Shown here: piece after piece, positions 54,441-64,000 of the stretch
How positions within the stretch are numbered: position 1 is the first letter of the stretch
How the letters are laid out: each line of letters starts with the position of its first letter
Origin: Nematopogon swammerdamellus
Taxonomy: Eukaryota; Arthropoda; Insecta; Lepidoptera; Adelidae
Reading direction: 5' to 3'
DNA length: 64,000 nucleotides
Assembly: GCA_946902875.1 (NCBI GenBank)
Contig: OX336355.1
Coordinates: forward strand, 9,073,347 to 9,137,346
The notes under the pieces: generated by a model
Database searches by the model: none
Seen by the model: only the letters and a program-made list of their open reading frames with translations
What the model was told of the DNA's origin: nothing
Translations under genes and position numbers: made by a program

Positions 54441-54730
54441 CGCGCAGTAGGTAAATATCGATCAAGAGTGCAAGCTTCATGCAACAAACATTCGCCGTCG
54501 CTCGCGATATTTCAGAGCGGTACAATAACATCCGCTGTCTTCACATAAACCAACCGGTCGCGGACCACTGGTGGTGCCTGAAAGCAACAGAAGCGGTCCG
54601 CGAAGTTATCATTCATACTCGAAATCGTTTGGATGGCAGTACCGATATGCGTTTGACTTTGAGCAGCGCGGAACCAAAGATTTAGCAGGGTAAACAGTAG
54701 GTATGCAGTCACAATAGTCGACTGTTCAGT
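54441..54730. other. Unassigned, GC-richer block
   Basis: A plus-strand frame at 54479-54685 (68 codons) and a minus-strand frame over the same bases are both open. Without a recognisable motif or splice sites I make no gene call. Confidence 0.3.
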
Positions 54731-54945
54731 TGTTAAGCAACGCTGAGCGCGGTCAGTTCTTGGATGGGTTCGAATTCCACCTTAAACTGTAGGTCCCTTC
54801 CCTTCTTACCTTACTAGGTGGTAGGGTTTATCCCGGTCGGGTTGATACCGCCGCACTGAGCGAAACGTCGGTCGAAACGGCTAGGTAAATAGTTAGGGCT
54901 GACATCACGGATGTTGTAGGTGATATAGCCAAAAACTTAAAATAA
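54731..54945 (+). mobile_element. SINE family A with internal deletions
   Basis: Has the 5S-like piece ('gttaagcaacgctgagcgcgg', 'cttggatggg') directly joined to the B-box ('gttcgaattcc'). It lacks the segment between 'tatgtaaatagtt' and 'gggctgacatcac'. Confidence 0.8.
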
Positions 54946-55319
54946 ATGTAAAATGTTCGCCAATAATTTATATACTCTTGGTTTCTAATAAATGTAGGTA
55001 TACATAACAATATTATAATAATTTATTTATTTTACCGCCAAGCAGTTAGTTGGTGATTCATGGCAAGACAAAATTTGGTCAAATGGTCCCTCATAACTGA
55101 AAGGTTAAAAACCACTGATATAAACGAATATGAAGTCGACCGCACCAAAAACAATGAGCTCGTCTACTAACCGACCAAACATATACAAGGGGCTATTACC
55201 TAAGTCTAGTACATAAATGTATCATATCCAGTCAGTATCCTAGATATTAATGAAACACAAATGGATCGCGACACAGAAGGCACAAAACACAAAATTACAG
55301 GTGTAAATAGATTTTTCCG
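54946..55319. other. No gene recognised
   Basis: Unassigned. Confidence 0.35.
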
Positions 55320-55445
55320 ATATTTGTAGGGTTCTGTCAGTAGCCAGTGATACTGGCAGGGAAGCTTATAAAATCGGTCACGCGTCTGTGCGTCCGTCCG
55401 TCTATCTGTCACATGTACTGTCCGAAGTGATTACTCCGGAATGTA
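55320..55445. repeat. Family G-like fragment
   Basis: 'agggttctgtcagtagcc', 'cgtccgtccgtctatctgtc'. Confidence 0.5.
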
Positions 55446-55544
55446 AAGCTCAATAAACAAAACAAAAAAATTCTAAACTAGTCCATTTAGTCTATACGGT
55501 GTGAAAACTATTTTGATGTAAATATTTTAAAGTAGTTAATGAGA

Positions 55545-55950
55545 AAAAATTCACAGACTTCGTGCCTCACATTGAAAATGAATCTACGGAATTCGAAAAA
55601 AATGTTCTGACTTTTTGACTTTTTTCAAAAAGGTTAGGCTACAGGGCAAACCCTTAACCCGATCGTCTTTGTTTTAGGCTCAAATTGTAGCTGACTAAAT
55701 TGTTTAGAAGAATTTTTATCAAATTTTTGATATCATTCTTCGTTTCCAAAATATCGAGCGCCAAAATAAAAAATTCGGAAATTTTTATTTTTTCACTATT
55801 TCGGCGATGCCTTTTTTCGTTTTTGACGTTCTCGAATAATTCTTTTTGCACCTTGTAGCTCTCATGAATACGCGTCTTTAATATCATATCTTCACAACTC
55901 TCCGAGATATAAGGGGATCGCACTTTTGCTTGAAATCGGAGCCTACACTG
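55545..55950 (-). repeat. Dispersed repeat family I, form without internal tandem
   Basis: On the minus strand it starts 'ccgatttcaagcaaaagtgcgatcccc' and 'tatctcggagagttgtgaag' and ends 'gaattccgtagattcattttcaatgtg'. The interior is a different sequence ('ttggaaacgaagaatgatatc') from the 16318 copy. Confidence 0.7.
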
Positions 55951-56210
55951 GAGCGAACGAAAAGACATTTCCAATGTCAAAATTGCATTCTAGTGGGCTG
56001 CGGTGCGGCGGCGGCGGCTCCGTCGCGCGCGAAGCACGATACATCGGGTGCGACACCGCCCAAGTAACTCACAATGCTTGCAAGAAGTTAACAGCTACGG
56101 AATCCTATGGGCATGATCAAGGTTCGAACTTAACATGCTTATAGTTTTTTTATTATGACGGCATCGAAGGGTGTAGACTGTCGTATGATGAGAAAAAAAA
56201 ATGCTTTTTG
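55951..56210. other. No gene recognised
   Basis: A short GC-rich patch ('gcggcggcggcggctcc') without a supported exon. Confidence 0.35.
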
Positions 56211-56492
56211 TTTTTTAGGTTTCCGTATCCCGAACCGAAGCCTATTACTAAGCCTACGCCGTCTGTCTGTCTGTCCTAATGCTGTATCTTTGGAACCGTA
56301 ATAGCTGGCGGGTTGAAATTTTCACAAAATATGTTTTATTGTGGTGGATATAACAAAAAATAATAAAAAAATAGAAAAAGTAGAAAATTAAGGGGGTTCT
56401 CATACAAGAGACGTGTTTTTTTTTCAATGTTTTTTTTTCTGTGGTGCGGAAACCTCGGTGCGCAAGTCCAACTCGCACTTGGCCGGCTTTTT
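56211..56492. repeat. Dispersed repeat family G, full length
   Basis: Complete from 'ttttaggtttccgtatccc' to 'caactcgcacttggccggctttttt'. The best reference copy of G in the window. Confidence 0.85.
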
Positions 56493-56604
56493 TCTGCATG
56501 TTGATCGCAGATTTATGAAGCTCGAAAACGATATATGCAAATTACACGGATCGGATTTATCTACCCACGTAGAGTAGAGCTCTGAGCAGTGGTTGGCCTA
56601 GGCA

Positions 56605-57074
56605 TACGGGTGTTTCAGGATAGGCTTGAGAAATTTCAGGAATAGAAAGTTTTCATTATTAGAAGAAAAAAATCCTTATCACTCAAATCGAAATTCCGTA
56701 TTTTTTTTCATACAAAAATTGAAAATTGTAATAAAAACTCGATGGACAGTGAGATTTAGCAACAGTGATATCTAGGTCTAGGGAATGCAATGACCTACAT
56801 ATTCGAGTCCCCTTTTTCTTTTGATATCATTCCAATTTAAGTCTTTGGAATTTACCTGCAGTACAATTTTCTATTAATTAAGCATGTGAGTTAATCTTTT
56901 TTTTTTTAAATAAAGACTGACGTTAACCGTCCACAAAATCTCGATGAAACGATTTTCACCAAAAAGTACTGAAATAAAATGACCGAATCTGGGAAAAAGT
57001 TTCAGAGCTTTCCGTCTTCAAATATGAACCCTTTTCGAACGATTAAGTTACGAAACCCTATCCTGAAACACCTG
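56605..57074. mobile_element. MITE family K, copy 2
   Basis: 'acgggtgtttcaggataggc' to 'cctatcctgaaacacctg'. The same length and order as 2269-2726, with scattered differences. Confidence 0.75.
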
Positions 57075-57585
57075 AACATACTTCAAACATTTACAACTTG
57101 TACGAACAACAAATGCTCGAAGTAGGTCTTACCCTACCATATCGACCTTTGAGAAACCTAGCGATGGCTCCGAGAGCATCTAAGGTAGATATAATCGAAT
57201 CGAAGTCGAAATCGAACTCGATTCGATAATCACGCTGTGGCAGTAGGTCCCCCTTCCCTCCCCCACACCCGCCGCCCCGCTTGGACGAAGTTTCTTGAAC
57301 CTGACCGACAACCGGATTGAGCGAGACGCATTGTCCATCACTCGCTGCACCGGCCGGCTGTGTGGGTGGTGTTCGGAACTAACTGCCCTCTATATTATAG
57401 TGAGTACAGTTTTATCTGTAGGTTTGTTTTGGACGCTGTCTGTCTGTATATCTGTATTTAATGAGTTTATTGAGTTCTATGGAAAGTTTGTGGTAACATC
57501 TACTTCATGGCATCATGCATGAACCTATCTATGTTTTTATGGCGGAAAAATGTGCATGCATACCTATGTACCTAACCTACATACA
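57075..57585. other. GC-rich patch, possible untranslated exon
   Basis: 57240-57400 is C/G-rich in an AT-rich setting and ends 'tatattatagtgagtac', containing GTGAGTA, a good donor. It could be a 5' untranslated exon of the MAPEG gene starting at 60595, but there is no direct evidence. Confidence 0.25.
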
Positions 57586-57589
57586 TATT

Positions 57590-57880
57590 ACACCTGCTGC
57601 TTAGCCGTTCGGAACCGGTGTAAAACTGTAGGTCCCTTCCCGTGCCCCTTACTAGGTGGTAGGGTAGAATTGTAGCCGACTAGGTTGATACCACCGTACT
57701 GGATATAAGATGACCGCATCTAGTCCTCTAGTCGATCTAGTCCAGTGTAGCCAGTAGTCAAAAGGGAAGACTTCGGTATGGCGCCTACCTTTTCGGAGGT
57801 GATTCTGGTTGATCTGAGCATGTGTTTGGTGCTGCTGCTGAATGCTGCTTGATAGTTATCTTTTCCGAATACTTGCGATG
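57590..57880 (+). mobile_element. SINE family C fragment joined to family B fragment
   Basis: C sequence ('cacctgctgcttagccgttc' to 'gatctgagcatgtg') is followed by the family B words 'tgctgcttgatagttatctttt' and 'gaatacttgcg'. The tRNA-like head is missing. Confidence 0.7.
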
Positions 57881-57917
57881 TGAACTGTACAGGGATATTT
57901 TGTAAAGATCCCGCAGA

Positions 57918-58305
57918 TTAAGACGAGACGGAAGTTAACTTTCTCCATACAAAATCGTCTTTCGGCATTTACGTTTTTTACCCTCCCAAAAACCTTATCC
58001 GATTGTTACAATTCTTTTTTTGTTGTAATAAGGACAGTCAAATCTACGTTTTTTTATTTTTTTAATATCTAACGTGATGACTCAATAAAGCTTAATGAAC
58101 TTCATGACATCAAAAAATTAAAAATTCCAATTTTTTCAATCGGAATACACATTTTTAGCTTCGGTGTTGTAGGTAATTTCATCTAAAAAATGACAGGAAC
58201 GTAGATTGGACTGTCCATAAGACAAGAAAATTGTAAAGCTAGAAAACATAAAATATGTCGAAAGACGAATTTGTATGGAGAAAGCTAACTTACGTCTCGT
58301 CTTAA
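57918..58305. mobile_element. Inverted-repeat element, about 390 bp
   Basis: 'ttaagacgagacggaagttaac' is mirrored by 'gctaacttacgtctcgtcttaa', continuing 'tttctccatacaaa.tcgtctttcg' on both sides. An inner pair 'ggacagtcaaatctacg' / 'cgtagattggactgtcc' shows the fold extends nearly to the centre. Confidence 0.8.
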
Positions 58306-58378
58306 GAGTCTATACTATCTCAAATTGCTTCCCATGATCCTCTGTTATAGAAGCATATAAATTTTACCCGATTTAAAA

Positions 58379-58718
58379 AGAAGAAAGTAAGTAAGCCCGC
58401 TACCGTACCTTTATTTCAGCGCGCGGAACAATTAGGTTTGTATGAGAGCCACATCTTAGTGTAGCCAGAACTGAATTATATTTAGCCTATCCTATGTCCC
58501 GTATAATCAAATGTGCTTGTACGAAGTTTCGTCGAATTCAGATGATCGGTTTAAGAGTTATGGAGGAACGTACAGACATACGTATACAGAAAATATTTCT
58601 AAAAATCGTCAATTTAGTTTTAGTTGTATCATACATAGAGTCTACAAACGCATTATTTCATAAAAAAAAGCTACTTACTCCATGACCATCCCTTACAGAT
58701 TTAGTATTAGTATATTGA
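58379..58718 (-). repeat. Dispersed repeat family F, copy 2
   Basis: Reverse complement of 3862-4203 over its full length. Confidence 0.8.
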
Positions 58719-58730
58719 TGATGATACAGG

Positions 58731-58925
58731 GTTCATGCAGTGGGTCTTCTTGCCTTACTTGCTGCTTGATAGCTGTGATCTTGTCCGAATACTTCCGGTG
58801 TTCCGTGTTGTGCTTTTAAATTACCAAAGTCCGTGCAGCACAACACCGATTACTCTGCTTACGCTGATTGTCGAGATACAGCGTGTGGTATGGTATGTAT
58901 GTATGTGTATGTATTTATTTTGTAT
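58731..58925 (+). repeat. SINE-like family B, 3' half
   Basis: 'catgcagtgggtcttcttgcc' to 'gatacagcgtgtggtatgg' with a (TATG)n tail that continues as TGTA-rich sequence to about 58960. Confidence 0.8.
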
Positions 58926-58960
58926 ATGTATTGTGTATGTATGTGTGTGTATATTTCATA

Positions 58961-60170
58961 TTTGTATATTTTCATGTACAGATTGGAACGCATGCTAAAT
59001 GTTTTTTTTAATTCTAGAGTTGACAATATCGGAGGAACTTCTAAAACATGAGTGCTATCATTATCATCACAAGTTTTAATGAAACGTAGGTTCGATGCAT
59101 TAACGCTATTTACGTGCTTGAATGGTCCTTGAGATTTATTTCACACCTGCTTTAGTAATTATAACCTTTCCTACGGTTAGCGGATTTAGATAATTATTTA
59201 AATATATGTAAAGCAATGATATTTTAGGAGAGATAGGTTATCTATATGACATTCAGTGCCCACCCACACATGGCAAGTCCTTGAAAAGTTGAGAGGAAGA
59301 ACTATTAAGTGATGCGCCGACTCGAATAGTCTTATTCCAATTTATTAGAATTAGTGCAGAATCTCATTACACACGACGGCATTTTCGATGTGTTAGCGAC
59401 TCGTGGTTAGCGGTCCGAACGCGTGCGTAGTTGTTAGGCGACTGACTTCAGACAGGACTGTGGTCTTGTGTTTAATGTGCCGCTTGGGAGCTCAGATAAC
59501 CTATCTACCTCCTTTTAACTTATAATATCATTGATGTAAAGCATGTTAGAGGTATGGGTGTGGTACTTGTCAATTTATAGATTTGAGTGTTAGACCTTTG
59601 TACGCAGTGACATTAAATTTGTATGAATTATGTAGCGTAAGTGGCACATACAAGAGTGAATTGACAAACGGATTGATTTGTTTACGGTTGCAAACCTCAG
59701 CTACATATTTCATACATTTCCTGTCAGTAGAATGACCGCGTCGCCTTCCACCAAGCTGTTCATCTTCTGCCAAATGTATTGGATGAGTTCGGAGATAGTC
59801 ATCCGGCTTGGAGATAGGTGAGCGACCTGACTACGTAGCCGAAAACGTACGTACCATACACTTTAAAAGAGAATTAATCTGTAACTTTCAGAAGGACCCG
59901 CGCGGGCCCCGATTCCTTTTACACCCCTAGCTTCCATTGGGCCCGCACTAAAAAAATAAATTTTTCGAGTAATTTTTTTTTTAAATATCTTTACATACAA
60001 GTAAACTCTTACGTGTTTAACATTGCTTTATAGCTAAGCCTATAAGGCGCAAAATAGTTCATTGGTCTAGCTTCGTAATTTTACGAAATATTTGAGTTTA
60101 TGAGGCCCAGCCGCGGCGCGCCGAAAGCATGTGGGAGTCATTAAGCATTATTATGACCTTGGAAGGTAAA
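58961..60170. other. Mostly unassigned; possible inverted-repeat element
   Basis: 59206-59250 ('gcaatgatattttaggagagataggttatct') and 59494-59540 ('agataacctatctacctcc..aatatcattg') are imperfect reverse complements and could bound an element of about 340 bp. No exon was found in the rest. Confidence 0.35.
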
Positions 60171-60440
60171 TTTTTTTTTTTGTTTTTTTTTTATGGAAAC
60201 TGACACGGTTGTCTACATCACCTACAACATCCGTGATGTCAACCCATAACACCGGGTGAACTTGGTGCCACGTCAGTGCTTCCCTTCGGTCGTGCCTGCT
60301 ACACTGAACTGGACGGAAAACACAAACTATTTACTTAGCCGTTTCGACCGACCTTTCATTCAGTGCGGTGGTACTAATCCGGGCGGGCTAAACTCTACCA
60401 CCTAGTAATATAAGAAGGGAGTCATATCCCTTAAGTCGCT
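60171..60440 (-). mobile_element. SINE family A 3' part with the A/B hybrid junction
   Basis: 'tttatggaaactgacacgg' to 'accacctagtaatataagaagg', then 'gagtcatatcccttaagtcgc', the same junction into family B sequence as at 23212-23235. Confidence 0.8.
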
Positions 60441-60594
60441 TCAATACTTCAATCGAATTGACATATTTAGTGAGTATAGCAAGTTGCTGAATCAAGCAAC
60501 GTTTGGAGAACCTTTCGTGCATTTACCGTTTCGACATCAACATTAACGAAAGATGTTTTTGTAGGTACCAGACCAGGCCGACACATTTATAGAT

Positions 60595-60714
60595 ATGGCC
60601 GGCATCAGCTTGGACAATCCGATAGTGCGCACGTACGTAGTTCACTGCGCTCTACTAGCCCTCAAGGTGCTGCTCATGGCAGCCCTTACCGCCAGGCTGC
60701 GTATCAAGAAAGCG
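60595..60714 (+). CDS. Microsomal glutathione S-transferase 1-like (MAPEG), first coding exon
   Basis: ATG at 60595 opens a 40-codon frame, MAGISLDNPIVRTYVVHCAL to ARLRIKKA, ending at donor GTGAGT. The middle is a hydrophobic helix (ALLALKVLLMAAL), the first of four membrane helices of MAPEG enzymes, followed by a basic loop. The next coding exon (63958) continues in phase 0 with IFANPEDA, which fits MGST1, where a basic loop and F-A-N-P-E-D follow helix 1. The family are trimeric endoplasmic-reticulum enzymes conjugating glutathione to lipophilic electrophiles or reducing lipid peroxides. A 5' untranslated part begins after a possible acceptor at 60561-60564. Start choice: first ATG, giving a usual-length N-terminus. 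Confidence 0.85.
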
Positions 60715-61440
60715 GTGAGTACTCAATTGTTGCTTTCATCCTTAAACTAAATCGATAGATAGGGCATAGTCTAACATTACGCACTACAGACAATGTCACC
60801 AACGAAAGCGCCGCATGCGGCTACTTACTTCGCATCAGACGTAGCGCCACGAGCGTGTTGAGAGATGAAATGAAAATATACTTTAACATGAGGCAGCTTT
60901 TGATGCGATTCTTGATGACTAGAATAGTAGAATAGAATAGTATTTTATTCAATTGTACATACACATACATTACATTACATTAACAAAAATGGAGCTACAT
61001 AGTACAAAAGAAAAGGCGTATGCGCAGCATATGGCCACTCGAGTGTCTCAAGGGCCGCTGTTTTAAGCCTAGCCTCATCACTAATAATAAAATCTAAAGA
61101 ACTTTATACAAATTTAAGAACAGTACACATTTACACAATTTTTTACAAGTTTACACAAGATAAATTTATACAGCATACTCTAACTAACTATAGTATACTG
61201 TACATGAAGTCACACACACCGTTATGTCTAATTCTTTTTCGACCGGCCAGATGCGCTTAATATATTATGGTACGAGTACCATCGAGCTGGTCTGATGATG
61301 GAGACGGAAGGTGGCCATAGGAACTCCTAAACTACACGCGATAAACCAATCGGTGACGAACTCGCGTTTTGCCCTATCTATCGATTCAAACCTTTTTATT
61401 CATCATACGCAGGCAACGGTAACATTGAGATCTTGCAGAT
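60715..61440. other. MAPEG gene intron, first part
   Basis: Holds a short family I piece at 61290-61345 ('gatgatggagacggaagg', 'aggaactcctaaactacac') and 'acattacattaac' simple sequence near 60970. Otherwise unassigned. Confidence 0.45.
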
Positions 61441-61449
61441 ATTAAAAAA

Positions 61450-61560
61450 AAAACCTGAACGCAGCTCGGCCTTCGGTCTCGCCTTTAGTTACTTATATCG
61501 AGAAAAAACATCGTTAACCTGAACGCAGCCCGGCCTTCGGCTTCGCCTTTAGTTACTTGC
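61450..61560 (-). repeat. Two GGCCTTCGGCC units
   Basis: 'cctgaacgcagctcggccttc' and 'cctgaacgcagcccggccttc' with 'gcctttagttactt', the same units as the right arm of the 2.3-kb Helitrons. Confidence 0.8.
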
Positions 61561-61698
61561 ATCCTACTCCAACCAGCGAAAGCGGCGCCTTGAAAGAGGA
61601 GTACGGGTAAATACGGGTTGACAGGGCCTTAATAATTGGATTATAAATATAAAGCCAAAGAAACGTTGTTTCTGTCGGTTGTCCCGCGATACCTCACC

Positions 61699-61970
61699 TT
61701 TTTTTAGGTTTCCGTACCCCGTACGGAAACCTCGTCTGTCTGTCTGTCTGTCCGTTCTTCCGTCCAATTACTGTATCTTTGGAACCGCAATAGCCTGCCG
61801 GTTGAGATTTTCACAGAATGTGTGTTATTTTGGCTGATATACAAAAATAATACAAATTGAAAAAGTTAAAAATTACTTCGGTAATTCCCATACAAAAAAC
61901 ATTTTTTTTGCAACGTTTTTTTTGTACCCTCGGTACGTGAGTCCGACTCGCACTTGGCCGGTTTCTTTAT
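61699..61970. repeat. Dispersed repeat family G, full length
   Basis: 'tttttaggtttccgtacccc' to 'gagtccgactcgcacttggccgg'. Confidence 0.85.
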
Positions 61971-62025
61971 GGAATCTGACGTGGCTGGTTACTCCATCTA
62001 CTGCACCCGTGATGTCGTCCCAATT
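61965..62025 (-). mobile_element. SINE family A, 3' tip, diverged
   Basis: 'tttatggaatctgacgtggctgg' and 'cacccgtgatgtcgtccca'. Confidence 0.5.
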
Positions 62026-62086
62026 GTTCATATTTATATAAGGTCTTTCATTAGTAGGTAACTTTACGCTAAGGGGTGTATGTGTA

Positions 62087-63073
62087 CAGTGGCGGCTGGT
62101 GACTTCAGTGACCAGTAGTGCGCTAAGTACCTACCTACTTAAATACCTACCAAATTTCCCAACACATTCCCGTCCTTACGAATTTTTTAAACGCCTGCGT
62201 TTTATTATGTACGTACCTACCTAGTATGAATATTCTCAAGACACTCAATGAGTTGCAAAAAACAAGAAAAAAAATCCAAACAAGTTTTTTAACTTATTTT
62301 TAGTACCTTTATGAATACACCCATAGACCACAACACTACTGCAGCTTTCAAAAAGAAAACAGTAGTAATGTCCCAAAAATACTTCAAAAAAATATATAAA
62401 AATAAAAGCATTTCAAACGTAGGAATTAACCCGGGATAACCTGATTGTAAAGCCTTACCTATAACCAACGCTTAGGCAAATATCGGCACCACTTAATTCA
62501 CAGTATCAGTGTGTATAGTGACAGAAAGCACAAAACCTAACCATATCCCATTTTAAATATTCGCGCGCTAACGGGTATGTGACATCATCACATGACAGCG
62601 CGCTGACTCGCTTCGAGGTAGACGGTTTGCTTTGAGGTAGACGGCAAAGAGTTTTTAAGACGGACTCGTGCAAAACGAATCGCTCGCGACGCGACGTGTC
62701 GCACGCGCGGCTATACACGATATAGCGTCCTTGTTTGGCGCTCGTGCGCCGCACGCAGAAATCCTTTCGGCCCATACTGTTTCTATGAAGTATCTTTTGT
62801 CTCACGCGCCAGCGGTATTTTGCCGATCCCCATACATTCAGTATAGGAGACCCGCGTGCGATGTATATTCCGTACGGCGCGCGCGTTTACTCGCAAAAAC
62901 GTGCCTTGTGATCTATAAAATAAGGTCGAATTCACATTCGTATTTATTTGGAGTACGATCTTTATGGTTTTAATGTAGTATGTTGTAAGGTATTATTTAT
63001 TTTGAGTGAATTGAAGACTTCTCGTGGTATGGTAGTGCGGCGCACGAGCGCACTTTAGGACCAGCCGCCAGTG
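62087..63073. mobile_element. Nested hAT-like element, 987 bp
   Basis: Ends CAGTGGCGGCTGGT and ACCAGCCGCCAGTG, flanked by exact 8-bp TATGTGTA duplications (62079-62086 and 63074-63081). Sub-terminal 'agtagtgcg' and 'gtagtgcgg..gcgcac' words occur at each side. No transposase is seen, so it is non-autonomous. Confidence 0.85.
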
Positions 63074-63637
63074 TATGTGTATCAGATACTGATCACGTCA
63101 TCGACATCTATTTTATAGATCGAACGTCGTACGATGCAACCTGTGCTAGACGTCGGTACAAGTGTGCGTGCACACACACGCAGTATAGTGATACGTGACA
63201 CGATCCCTACGACGATACTATCGCGCGCTCGCCCCCACCCGCCCACAGATGACAAGAACGAGCGAGAAAGACGTCATGCGGCGCGTTTGCCGTCTTTCCG
63301 CCCACTCCCATCACCAGCAGGCAAGCGAGAACGAGAACGCGATACCACCGCACCGTCACACGATCCTATCCGTGACAGCATGGCTTCTTAACACGCCGTA
63401 ACATGCTCAGGCGAAACAAACAACAACATTCGTCACTGTCACTCTTTATAACAGCAACCGGGCATGCTGCACACACGCGTCACCGACTCGATACAGACAT
63501 ACGTGCGTTCAACACGCGCCGCACACGCCGTATGAAGCGGCTGTCCGTGAAATCTGCAATTTATGCAGTTCTCGTCGAGAACATATTTTTTCGAGAGTAA
63601 TGTATGGGATGGGCATATCTCTAAATATACATCAATG

Positions 63638-63776
63638 GATCACGTTACCATACCAATTTTTTTTTACGTTATAAAAAACCTACTCACTCCTCAAATTTAA
63701 TACGTGAAGTGCGCGTATTTCACCTTAATAAGTAGGTTTTTTATGTCGTAAAAAAATTGGTATGGTAACGTGATCA
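63638..63776. repeat. Hairpin with arms of about 46 bp
   Basis: 'gatcacgttaccataccaat' to 'aaaaaacctact' is mirrored by 'agtaggttttttatg' to 'attggtatggtaacgtgatc', around a loop of about 47 bp. The outer 8 bases overlap the outer element's terminal repeat. Confidence 0.8.
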
Positions 63777-63957
63777 GTATCTGATACACATACACCCCTT
63801 AGTGTAGCGTTACCTACTAGTGAAAGACCTTATATATCGACGTGTATGTATGTAGTCCGAACATAAGTATACTACGAAGCCTGACGGTTAGTAGTACAAA
63901 ACAATGAATGATTTTGATATGAATGATATATTTACAATACCGTGAATAATGTTTCAG

Positions 63958-64000
63958 ATATTTGCAAACCCCGAGGATGCGGCCACAGCTGGATCGCAAG
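63958..64000 (+). CDS. Microsomal glutathione S-transferase 1-like (MAPEG), second coding exon, partial
   Basis: After acceptor 'aataatgtttcag' the frame reads IFANPEDAATAGSQ and runs off the window. F-A-N-P-E-D is a conserved motif of MGST1 in the cytosolic loop after the first membrane helix. The phase matches the donor at 60714. The rest of the enzyme lies beyond the window. Confidence 0.85.
   Translation, partial: MFANPEDAATAGSQ

Larger units (their letters stand above)
62035..63836. mobile_element. TIR element in MAPEG intron, split by a hAT-like element
   Basis: The left end (62035-62086, 'tatataaggtctttcattag' onward, resuming at 63082) mirrors the right end (63769-63836, to 'gtgaaagaccttatata'). 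The inverted ends total about 68 bp once the insertion is removed. The interior 63100-63600 is GC-richer with CG-rich words. Its open frames have no motif. A second long hairpin occupies 63638-63776. Confidence 0.8.

Noticed and set aside
63134..63600. Charged, His/Arg-rich frames of 65-85 codons
   Set aside because: They overlap each other in different frames inside a transposable element's GC-rich interior, with no known domain.

Overview
The window is nuclear DNA of an insect, most probably a moth or butterfly. The evidence is split genes with GT-AG introns, very dense short repeats, Helitron ends of the lepidopteran type (5' TCTATACATATAATAAAA, 3' hairpin GCGAGCGGAGCCGCGGGC followed by CTAG), RTE-type LINE tails ending in (GAT)n, and hAT-like and fold-back elements. 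There are no bacterial operons, CRISPR arrays or phage genes. Most open frames here are chance frames inside repeats.

Two host genes are supported, both on the + strand. The first is the 3' part of a receptor-type guanylate cyclase. Six coding exons (34751-34799, 41813-41962, 44290-44482, 46412-46586, 47407-47597, 47734-48252) join in phase. They cover the last few residues of the kinase-homology domain, the coiled-coil linker, the whole class III cyclase domain with every catalytic residue present, and a tail of about 155 residues ending in TAA. No extracellular, membrane or main kinase-homology exon was found upstream. The second gene is the 5' part of a microsomal glutathione S-transferase 1-like (MAPEG) gene: exon 60595-60714 and the start of the next coding exon at 63958, which runs off the window. 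Its 3.2-kb intron is largely transposon.

1-20 kb is almost pure repeat: two SINE families (called A and C here), a SINE-like family B, MITEs, decayed LINE reverse-transcriptase pieces, a 76-bp minisatellite (14.28-15.29 kb) and simple repeats. 20.17-21.0 kb holds five tandem copies of an exon-like GC-rich unit, each ending in the same GTGAGT donor. 21.3-22.9 kb has a 1.15-kb fold-back element followed by a hAT-type MITE. 23-34.7 kb is repeats, including a 2.3-kb non-autonomous Helitron at 30566-32866. A virtually identical second copy lies at 37591-39890, next to a broken Helitron helicase gene. 34.7-48.3 kb is the cyclase gene with repeat-filled introns, one of which contains a tRNA-like sequence. 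49-60 kb is again repeats, and 60.5-64 kb is the MAPEG gene.

The observations most worth a second look are the twin Helitrons, whose 3' half is a large inverted repeat of 70-bp units enclosing a retroelement-derived reading frame; the SINE A head, which looks like a tRNA/5S rRNA chimera; the tandem exon-like array at 20 kb, whose splice phase fits the first visible cyclase exon; and several local inversions that look like replication template switches. All family names were assigned by eye from the sequence, with no database search.
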